27,402 nucleotides of DNA from a virus: IMG/VR virus record IMGVR_UViG_3300029813_000232, positions 1 through 27,402 of that record; one strand, given 5' to 3'. A model generated the notes under the pieces. That model was not told the origin of the DNA. It made no database searches and worked only from the letters and a program-made list of their open reading frames with translations. Of the stretch, positions 1 through 5,455 are shown one piece after another (within the stretch, counting starts at the first letter, position 1; each line of letters starts with the position of its first letter). The translations under genes and the position numbers were made by a program.

Positions 1-90
1 CACCCCGTGGCAAAGCTGCACCCCGTGGCAAAGCTGCACCCCGTGGCAAAGCTGCACCCCGTGGCAAAGCTGCACCCCGTGGCAAAGCTG
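1..90. repeat. Perfect 18-bp tandem repeat, five copies
   Basis: The unit CACCCCGTGGCAAAGCTG occurs five times head to tail with no mismatch, ending at base 90 where unique sequence starts. The period is a multiple of three and the array is in frame with the minus-strand gene starting at 185, where each unit encodes SFATGC. There are no spacers, so this is not a CRISPR array. The total number of copies is unknown because the window begins inside the array. Confidence 0.95.
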
Positions 91-185
91 CCAATAGCAG
101 AATAGTCAGTATCACCGGGGCACTGTTTTATCCCTTTTTCATTAACAGGGAGACCATCAAATTCTATTTGAGTGATTTTCTTCAT
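1..185 (-). CDS. Hexapeptide-array (SFATGC) protein, 3' end beyond the window
   Basis: This gene reads leftward from an ATG at 183-185 and is still open at base 1, so only the first 61 codons are seen. A strong Shine-Dalgarno (AGGAGG on the minus strand, 193-198) lies 7 nt upstream of the start. Residues 1-32 are an ordinary head beginning MKKITQIEFDGLPVNEKG. From residue 33 the protein becomes a perfect six-residue repeat, S-F-A-T-G-C, with five copies before the edge. The reading frame fits the 18-bp DNA repeat exactly. Short-period Gly/Cys/aromatic repeats of this kind suggest a beta-solenoid-like fold; that is inference, and I assign no function. The gene lies beyond the terminator that closes the late block, so it probably has its own promoter. 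The identical DNA copies at a contig end could also reflect assembly slippage. Confidence 0.7.
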   Translation of the reverse strand, partial: MKKITQIEFDGLPVNEKGIKQCPGDTDYSAIGSFATGCSFATGCSFATGCSFATGCSFATG

Positions 186-208
186 TCGTACACCTCCTGG
201 CATGGCTA

Positions 209-238
209 ATAGTAACTACGACACACTAGGACAGGCAA
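209..238 (-). promoter_or_regulatory. Candidate promoter for the hexapeptide-array gene
   Basis: On the minus strand a TTGCCT box (233-238) is followed 18 nt later by TACTAT (209-214). Each matches the sigma70-type consensus at 4 of 6 positions. The site lies between the terminator at 307-332 and the start codon at 185, which is where a promoter would be needed. This is a weak match found by eye. Confidence 0.25.
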
Positions 239-306
239 GAACTCTTTTCAGTCATAGCAATAATGTGTATAGCCACCCGACGGGAAAATAATTTGGGGGG
301 GATAGC

Positions 307-332
307 AAAAAGGGGCCGGATTAACCGACCCC
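307..332 (-). terminator. Rho-independent terminator closing the leftward late block and tRNA
   Basis: Read on the minus strand, GGGGTCGG, a 5-nt loop (TTAAT) and CCGGCCCC form an 8-bp GC-rich stem with one U-G wobble, followed directly by TTTTT. It lies downstream of the lysis genes and the tRNA and upstream of the next minus-strand gene, as expected for the end of a transcription unit. Confidence 0.75.
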
Positions 333-530
333 TGGGCTTTAAGAGGAAGTGGCCCTATAACCCCGTGCACACTAGCCCTGTGGTATTACCCACTAGGCCG
401 GGTTATGTGCCACACCCTATAAGTCAAAGAACATTAGCGAGAGCTGGAAACAAAATATGGATGAAACAATGAAAAGTCCTATATTTGCCAGCGCTCCTCA
501 CGGTTTACGCACTCTCGCCATTTCACGTCT
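333..530. other. Non-coding stretch with one weak inverted repeat
   Basis: I see no convincing gene in this stretch. ATAACCC (357-363) is complementary to GGGTTAT (400-406), and the enclosed loop carries ACTAG twice. On the minus strand this would lie between the hairpin family and the terminator, so it could be part of the tRNA transcript trailer. A 69-codon plus-strand frame (263-472) crosses the terminator and shows no ribosome-binding site. Confidence 0.3.
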
Positions 531-559
531 TGGGCTGATTAAGGCTCAGCCCTAAGCCT
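531..559. repeat. Hairpin-family repeat, copy 1 (identical to copy 3)
   Basis: On the plus strand GGGCTGA (532-538), loop TTAAGGC (539-545) and TCAGCCC (546-552) form a 7-bp hairpin. The 29 bases 531-559 recur without a mismatch at 686-714, on the other side of the tRNA. The loop bases AGGC can also pair with GCCT just downstream (556-559), so a small pseudoknot or an alternative hairpin is possible. Neither strand has a U-run after the stem, so it is not a standard terminator. Confidence 0.8.
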
Positions 560-573
560 GCGCTAATGCACCA

Positions 574-598
574 CCTCGCTGATTACGGCTCAACGAGG
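574..598. repeat. Hairpin-family repeat, copy 2 (variant stem)
   Basis: CCTCG (574-578) pairs with CGAGG (594-598). Inside is a C/A mismatch, then TGA/TCA, around the 7-nt loop TTACGGC. The inner core (TGA, loop TTAMGGC, TCA) matches copies 1 and 3, while the outer stem has completely different but still complementary bases. GGC in the loop can again pair with GCC just downstream (602-604). Confidence 0.65.
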
Positions 599-606
599 AA
601 AGCCAG

Positions 607-681
607 TAGCGGGGGCGGGATTTGAACCCGCGACCTTCGGCTTATGAGGCCGACGAGCTACCTGACTGCTCCACCACCGCA
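607..681 (-). tRNA. Initiator-type tRNA-Met (anticodon CAU) with a bulged acceptor stem
   Basis: The reverse complement folds as a cloverleaf. The D stem is GAGC/GCTC, the anticodon stem TCGGC/GCCGA around loop CTCATAA (anticodon CAT at 644-646), the variable loop AGGTC, and the T stem GCGGG/CCCGC around TTCAAAT. Initiator hallmarks are an unpaired 1-72 (T/T), the A11-T24 pair, three consecutive G-C type pairs at the base of the anticodon stem, and D and anticodon arms close to bacterial tRNA-fMet. It is 75 nt without CCA. The extra base is a T (676) in the 5' acceptor strand that must bulge for the stem to pair. CCA is not encoded. It is probably a phage-borne initiator tRNA; the bulge may be real, a sequencing error or a sign of decay. 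Confidence 0.85.
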
Positions 682-685
682 AATG

Positions 686-714
686 TGGGCTGATTAAGGC
701 TCAGCCCTAAGCCT
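686..714. repeat. Hairpin-family repeat, copy 3 (identical to copy 1)
   Basis: This is identical over 29 bases to 531-559, with the same 7-bp hairpin at 687-707. It starts 4 bases beyond the 5' end of the tRNA. The two identical copies therefore flank the tRNA and copy 2 as a direct repeat about 155 bp apart. This could reflect gain of the tRNA by recombination, or a shared RNA-processing role. Confidence 0.8.
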
Positions 715-836
715 TGGAATACGGAGCAGACTCAGAATCTGCATCTGAATTTACACCCGCAGCCTTATGAAAGCATCCTTTAATAGCGAGTAGCGTTAAG
801 AAAACTTAGGGGGCTATCTTTTCTTTAGCGGATAAG

Positions 837-1253
837 TCATTTCGACCGGCCCGCCAATTTATCTGCCGTCCTAAAAGCGCCGAGACCAAGCATCCCGAGC
901 ACTAACTCCATCAAGCCTTCGACGCCTATTGGATATGCCACTATCTCCCCAGTGCTCACCCATATAGCAGTCCACATTATAGTGGCAACAGCGAAGCGAA
1001 TCGGGAAGTATAGGAATAGGGATACCGCACAGACCCAACCTATTGCAGGTCTCCAGCCCGAGTTGAACCATGATCGGCTTTGGGCTTCCACCTTGTTCAA
1101 TTCCACCTGCAACTCATCTTGGCGCAGCTCCATTTTCTTTATCACAGCCTCAGCCTCAAGGCGTTCCTCGTCAGTGGTTGAAACCACATCTGCAAATTTC
1201 CTGAGCGCGTCGATAGGCCGGGCGAGTTTCTCTGCTTTATCAAAAAATCCCAT
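837..1253 (-). CDS. Holin, 3-TM type
   Basis: A 138-residue protein that probably permeabilises the inner membrane for lysis. Residues 1-60 are charged and coiled-coil-like (DEERLEAEAVIKKMELRQDE). Then comes the SRSWFNSGWRPAIGWV signature typical of the holin_3TM (gene-transfer-agent holin) family, hydrophobic segments around residues 70-95 and 108-127, and a basic tail. Length and architecture fit the family. It is the last protein gene of the leftward late block, one base after the XhlA-like gene and near a lysozyme-like gene, which completes a lysis cassette. The family is recognised by pattern only. Confidence 0.8.
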   Translation of the reverse strand: MGFFDKAEKLARPIDALRKFADVVSTTDEERLEAEAVIKKMELRQDELQVELNKVEAQSRSWFNSGWRPAIGWVCAVSLFLYFPIRFAVATIMWTAIWVSTGEIVAYPIGVEGLMELVLGMLGLGAFRTADKLAGRSK

Positions 1254-1254
1254 A

Positions 1255-1482
1255 TCATTTAACCCCCATGTTGGATTTTATCCACACTATCACTGCACCG
1301 GCTATGATCCCGATCCCGGATGAAAGGCCGAGGAAAGCCTTTCTTGTAACGTTGATCCGGTGGTGCAACACCTTGTCCTCAGCCTCAAGTGCTGCCAGCC
1401 TACGATCGTGGCTCTCCTTCATAGCTTCCAGCAATGCGGCAGTCCGGGCCAGCAGTGAACGGTCGTCATCGGTAAAAGCCAT
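1255..1482 (-). CDS. XhlA-like small membrane protein of the lysis cassette
   Basis: A 75-residue protein with an N-terminal charged coiled coil (about residues 5-45), one C-terminal transmembrane helix (LGLSSGIGIIAGAVIVWI, about 52-69) and a short basic end. This architecture matches the haemolysin XhlA-like accessory proteins that sit beside phage holins; a spanin-like or antiholin role is also possible. Its ATG overlaps the stop of the upstream lysozyme-like gene (TAATG), indicating translational coupling. It ends just before the holin start. Confidence 0.65.
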   Translation of the reverse strand: MAFTDDDRSLLARTAALLEAMKESHDRRLAALEAEDKVLHHRINVTRKAFLGLSSGIGIIAGAVIVWIKSNMGVK

Positions 1483-1979
1483 TATGCACCCGCCGCCGCT
1501 GTTACTTTGACAAAGCCTTCGGAGGCTCCTTTACCACCAGAAGTGTTGTAATGTTCCTTGTAATAACGGCCTTGGGCCATTCTGTCATCCCTTGAGGGCA
1601 ACGGTTCAGGGATCATTCCATACTTCAACCGGCAAAGCACTATTCCCAGGATCATGTTTCCCTGGAGTTGCAGGTCTATCTGGTAATCATCATCAGCCAG
1701 GGGCACAGGATCGAATCTCAATATGACATGAACTCTCTGTCTCAATTCGACTTTCCGCTCCAACCCCAGATACCGCCCTAAAATATCCTTGGCCGTACTG
1801 AGTTCGACTTGGGGAAATCCCCTGGCCGGGCCACCGCCTACCTGTTTCAGGTGGTAAAGATCAGACTCGTAAACACAAGTCCTTATCACCAAGGAAATCG
1901 CATCGGCACTAACATAGGGATGCCCTAGTTCATTGAGAACGTGAGTCGTTAACGCTCTGAAATCCGTTAGCGAGATCAT
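1482..1979 (-). CDS. Lysozyme/transglycosylase-like protein, probable endolysin
   Basis: A 165-residue protein. Residues 36-59 carry a pattern reminiscent of lysozyme-like folds: a Glu-Ser pair (E38-S39), then Q46, the turn GGGPARGF (48-55), and Q57-x-E59. E38 would be the catalytic acid by analogy with the ES...GxxQ motif of transglycosylases. It has no signal peptide, so it would need the holin to reach the wall. Its position directly upstream of the XhlA-like protein and the holin supports a lytic role. The assignment rests on motif resemblance and context; a structural virion protein with a related fold is the main alternative. Confidence 0.5.
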   Translation of the reverse strand: MISLTDFRALTTHVLNELGHPYVSADAISLVIRTCVYESDLYHLKQVGGGPARGFPQVELSTAKDILGRYLGLERKVELRQRVHVILRFDPVPLADDDYQIDLQLQGNMILGIVLCRLKYGMIPEPLPSRDDRMAQGRYYKEHYNTSGGKGASEGFVKVTAAAGA

Positions 1980-1980
1980 T

Positions 1981-2133
1981 CTAACCTCCCTGCATCTTTT
2001 TGAATATCCCCATTACGATTTTCCAAAATCGCTTTGACCCCTCTTTCACATCGGGGTACTGCTCTCGAGCCGCAGCCTTGGCCTTAGCCCACAGAGCAAC
2101 CTCGCGAGGTGTTTCTACCACACCCTTCGGCAT
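1981..2133 (-). CDS. Small phage protein, 50 residues
   Basis: The ATG at 2131-2133 starts 2 bases after the stop of the upstream gene, with a GGAGGAAGAG Shine-Dalgarno inside the end of that gene. The product begins MPKGVVETPREVALWAKAKA and ends FWKIVMGIFKKMQGG. The alternation of charged and aromatic residues and the coupling on both sides (the next start is 2 bases past its stop) argue that it is a real gene. I recognise the general shape from other phage genomes but cannot give a function. Confidence 0.7.
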   Translation of the reverse strand: MPKGVVETPREVALWAKAKAAAREQYPDVKEGSKRFWKIVMGIFKKMQGG

Positions 2134-2135
2134 AG

Positions 2136-2579
2136 CTATTTCTCTTCCTCCAGTAGCCAGTGGATGCCTTCAAGGATGAACGGCTCGATCACGGCGTCCC
2201 CTTCGATAGGTTTGCTGTCACTGTCCTTTTCGGGAGGGATCGCCGCCAGGAGTTCGTCGAGCGTGAATCTCTTAAGCCCCGTAAGAGATATTTCGGTCTT
2301 GAGTTGCTCTTCCTCATATTGCTCCAGCTCGGCCCGGGCCTTCTTGTAGTTTTTGGCTTCCGGGTCCAGCCTCAAATTTCCGTCTCCGTCCGCCTTAGCG
2401 TTGTGGGCCTCCATGATGCCCCGCACGCCCTTCCGGTAATCCTCGACTTCAGGCTTGACCTTCCGGGACGCCTTGGCGATCTGATACGCCACCTTGCCCT
2501 TCAGCGGGCGCCCTGACAGCACCACCAGGGCCACCTCGCCCCGCACAGCGTCTTTCAGGGTAATTGTGATGTCTGACAT
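2136..2579 (-). CDS. Hypothetical phage protein, DUF1617-like
   Basis: A 147-residue soluble protein with the pattern ITLKDAVRGEVALVVLSGRP, then KGKVAYQIAKASRKV and a long charged helical middle (about residues 45-100), ending in an acidic helix. The start (leading amphipathic segment, 'kvaYqIaK', then a helical hairpin) resembles DUF1617-type phage proteins of unknown role. It lies between the tail fibre and the lysis genes and may be a tail or fibre accessory factor. That is only contextual. Confidence 0.6.
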   Translation of the reverse strand: MSDITITLKDAVRGEVALVVLSGRPLKGKVAYQIAKASRKVKPEVEDYRKGVRGIMEAHNAKADGDGNLRLDPEAKNYKKARAELEQYEEEQLKTEISLTGLKRFTLDELLAAIPPEKDSDSKPIEGDAVIEPFILEGIHWLLEEEK

Positions 2580-2596
2580 TGATAAGTCTCCTTATG

Positions 2597-5455
2597 CTAT
2601 TGCCCCGCTTCCCCCGCTTCCCCCGCTTCCTGCGGGACCAGTCCCGCCAACAGTCCCGCCAACGGCGGGGCCAACGGCGGGGCTGCGGGACCGGTTTCGC
2701 TAGGCGGTAGGGCAATTTGTTGTTTCAGGGTTGCTACTTGGGATTCCAGACCAGAAATTCTATCTCGTAACTTTTTCATCTCCGGGAGCATCAATACTGG
2801 GAGCATCTGATACTGCACCCAGTCAGGCTCACCTTTTTCGTTGTAGCCGCAGAGGTTTGGTAGTGTCTCATGGACTTCCTCTGCAATAAGTCCAAAAAAT
2901 CCATCAATCGGTTTGCCCTTCCTATCCAAGTCTAGTTTAGAAGCAAAGGATATAGGGTTCAAGTCGTAGACTTTGTTGGTGTCAATCTCAATGCTTCTGA
3001 TATTTGCCTTGTCTGCACGTCTTCCAGCCGTTGATCGTTTTATAGAACTAAGTGCCCCAGAACAGTATAAATTAGCCGCACTTGCCGTTGTGCCAAGAAC
3101 CGCTGGGTAGATCCCCTCAACGCTAAACAGAACTGAGACTACCCCGTTTGCGGTTATACCTAGAGCGTCAGCACTATAACGATAAATCCCTGTATTAGGA
3201 TCGTTGGTGAACGTATACACTGGAGCGCCTGCGGTACCATTAGGGGCTCTAAGAGCATTAACAAGATCGCCGTACAAATGGAGAGGTCTTACTGCGCCAT
3301 CTTCAGTTTGAGCACGTAAAGTTACGGCTCCGTTATCAAAGATTTTTAAGTATGCAGCATCGTCAGTTTGGGGGATCCCTGTCTCTGCATGAGAGGATAG
3401 AATGAAGCCATCGCTGTCTCTTCTTATGTCTGCTCTATAAATATCAGTAATAGAACCGAAGACAATACCAGGTACGCCACCTGGCGCCCCTAAAGTAACA
3501 TGTCCAGACGCAGCACTACCAGGAGCATCCATATTCAACACGCCACCGGTAACTTTCATGCCAGGGTACTCGCCCCAGACGCTGGCACCTACCTCAACAA
3601 GTACAACCTCAGATAGACGAAAACGAATCCCTAGAGTAGGGTCTATCGTAAGATTTGCCCCTGCTGGATTGCCTGCTGCAAAGCCATATACTTCAGTATC
3701 ATAGCCATAAACCCCATTGAGATTGCCAAGGGCGGCCACTATCTTGGTAATTCCATTCCACTCGGCCACTGAATGCACACCGTCCTTGAATCTTATGAAG
3801 GGGTTGTTGGTCTCTGACGCACTCAGAAAAATGCTGGCGTCTCGGCCAGTTGTTCCATTTGCGCCCTCAATATTCCCCAGGATAACCAGAACATCTCCCG
3901 CTTGAATGTTTGCATTATCCTCTCCGCCTGCTGTCGCCTCCAGGGGAATTGTCAAACCGGAAGTATAGGTCTCTTTAACCTGCCGCTGCTCTTTCCTGAC
4001 AACGGACGTTTCATCAATGGCGACCCGCTGAACCATTACAATATCCCCCTTTTTGAAAGGAGACGCCCCGTGAGCAGATGGGTCTTCAATTACAATAACT
4101 TCATTAGGATGAGTTCCTGAAGCAACAGATGCAACCCTGGCATGGGCTTTGCTGATTATCATGCCGCCATCAACAGAGTGGATCGTGTTGATGATCATTT
4201 CATAGACATTCAATGGGCCTCTTATGGTCATACTTTCCAATTCCAGGTGATATTTATGAGTATCTAACCAATCGAGATACCACCCCGTCCCAGCCCAGCC
4301 AGGCGAGAACGTCTTGGAACCAGTGTCGCCCTGGTCTGCCAATGTCAGTAATTTGTCGGGGGCAGATTCGCTAAGGCCAACGTAGCCACCATGAGTAATG
4401 CGTACTTTCTCAACAATTGGCTCGGCACTACTTGCAGATGGGTGTACATAGAGAGCTAAACCAGTTTGGGCATCGTAAGTAGCATCAGTTATCACAGCCG
4501 CAATAGCCGCAGCACGTCTGGAAGTAGGTGTACCATAAACTCTAGTAAATCCTATCGAACCCCCAACCGCGTTAAGGCCAGTAGCAGCGACTCTGGAAAC
4601 ACAGACATTATCAATTTGGGAATCATAAGCAGTGTCAAATGCAGACGGTTGCCATACAAATAATTTTGCGTAAGGACTAATCGTCCCGATGCTGACATAC
4701 CCTCCATCCTTGACAAATATCCCATTCCCACCGTCATCGTAGAGCTTCAGGCCAGCCCCGCTTGCAGCCTTAACTTCAGGGGTATTCAAAACTCCACTTA
4801 GTGTTAAATTGACAAATGTCGGACTGGCTGCCTGTTTAAGGGTTTGATCTAACTCACCCAAGTATCCCCACTGGGCAGCCGAAATCGTAGTTACACCGAT
4901 GGTTTCCAATTGCTGAACCTCAGCATCGGTCAGATTATCAAGTCTCTGGCTTAGGTCGGTGATATTAGCAAGTGTATGCTCATGCCCCGTCCCCGAGATC
5001 CCCGCCTCTGCTAGGCTCCGATCAACCCAGTTTGTACCATTGTATTGCAGCACGTCCAGGTTTACCGGCCCTGCAAAGGCCACATCCGCATGGTCGCTAA
5101 GCGAGTGCGCCTCACCCTCTGCCGCCAGCCCCATATCGCTTTGCATCTGCGCCGCTGTCCGGTACCTCAGCATCCCGCCGTCGCTTACCAGGAACTTGTC
5201 GTAATCCGCCGTACCTGCCGGGATGTCGTTGACCTGTACGGTGCTCGGGAAAACCTCGGCGAAGTCCACCTTGCTCATGTCCTTTGCCGTCCAGGACAGC
5301 AGCTTACCGCCGACCCGCATGTACTGCCGGTACTGGTTCTCCGCCGGTGCACCGCCGCCCAACTGCTTCGGAAAGAGTAGTACAGTTACCGCCTGGCCCT
5401 CTTTGAGTTCGGCCAGTTGCGGCGGTCGCTTCAATATGCCCAGTGTGTTATTCAT
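2597..5455 (-). CDS. Tail fibre/spike with C-terminal S74-type chaperone domain
   Basis: A 952-residue receptor-binding-type protein. Residues 6-60 form a domain that recurs in the 87-residue protein at 12067-12330 and are probably for virion attachment. The long middle is rich in Gly, Ser, Thr and Asn with fibre-like repeats (for example TLANITDLSQRLDNL, SPTFVNLTLSGVL). Residues about 805-930 match the peptidase S74 intramolecular chaperone: ADKANIRSI, YDLNPISF, FGLIAEEVHETLPNL, then a coiled coil. The chaperone normally trimerises the fibre and cuts itself off at a Ser/Lys dyad. Here K816 is present, but the position five residues before it is G811 rather than Ser, so self-cleavage is uncertain. 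The last 30 residues are a low-complexity Pro/Ala/Gly tail encoded by palindromic repeats. The start overlaps the upstream stop by 8 bases. Confidence 0.9.
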   Translation of the reverse strand: MNNTLGILKRPPQLAELKEGQAVTVLLFPKQLGGGAPAENQYRQYMRVGGKLLSWTAKDMSKVDFAEVFPSTVQVNDIPAGTADYDKFLVSDGGMLRYRTAAQMQSDMGLAAEGEAHSLSDHADVAFAGPVNLDVLQYNGTNWVDRSLAEAGISGTGHEHTLANITDLSQRLDNLTDAEVQQLETIGVTTISAAQWGYLGELDQTLKQAASPTFVNLTLSGVLNTPEVKAASGAGLKLYDDGGNGIFVKDGGYVSIGTISPYAKLFVWQPSAFDTAYDSQIDNVCVSRVAATGLNAVGGSIGFTRVYGTPTSRRAAAIAAVITDATYDAQTGLALYVHPSASSAEPIVEKVRITHGGYVGLSESAPDKLLTLADQGDTGSKTFSPGWAGTGWYLDWLDTHKYHLELESMTIRGPLNVYEMIINTIHSVDGGMIISKAHARVASVASGTHPNEVIVIEDPSAHGASPFKKGDIVMVQRVAIDETSVVRKEQRQVKETYTSGLTIPLEATAGGEDNANIQAGDVLVILGNIEGANGTTGRDASIFLSASETNNPFIRFKDGVHSVAEWNGITKIVAALGNLNGVYGYDTEVYGFAAGNPAGANLTIDPTLGIRFRLSEVVLVEVGASVWGEYPGMKVTGGVLNMDAPGSAASGHVTLGAPGGVPGIVFGSITDIYRADIRRDSDGFILSSHAETGIPQTDDAAYLKIFDNGAVTLRAQTEDGAVRPLHLYGDLVNALRAPNGTAGAPVYTFTNDPNTGIYRYSADALGITANGVVSVLFSVEGIYPAVLGTTASAANLYCSGALSSIKRSTAGRRADKANIRSIEIDTNKVYDLNPISFASKLDLDRKGKPIDGFFGLIAEEVHETLPNLCGYNEKGEPDWVQYQMLPVLMLPEMKKLRDRISGLESQVATLKQQIALPPSETGPAAPPLAPPLAGLLAGLVPQEAGEAGEAGQ
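2604..2694. repeat. GC-rich palindromic/tandem repeat block in the fibre gene end
   Basis: The block contains a 9-bp unit repeated three times (CCCCGCTTC-type), a CCCGC...GCGGG palindrome, two CCCGCCAAC units (2643-2651, 2655-2663) and inverted partners GGCGGGG. It encodes the in-frame tail of the fibre (PPLAPPLAGLLAGLVPQEAG and two more EAG units). The same palindrome pair ends the portal gene (20299-20335), and the CCCGCCAAC core also occurs near 17000 and 20225. Confidence 0.8.

Noticed and set aside
1-90. CRISPR-like array
   Set aside because: Units are directly adjacent without spacers and are in frame with a gene.
263-472. 69-codon plus-strand frame in the left non-coding region
   Set aside because: No ribosome site, it runs through the minus-strand terminator, and the composition is not protein-like.
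726-742. Anticodon-arm-like hairpin (GCAGA, 7-base loop, TCTGC) that might be part of a second tRNA
   Set aside because: On neither strand is there a T arm or a pairing acceptor stem around it; at best a remnant.
2449-2715. 88-codon minus-strand frame
   Set aside because: Overlaps two better genes in other frames and owes its length to the GC-rich repeat.
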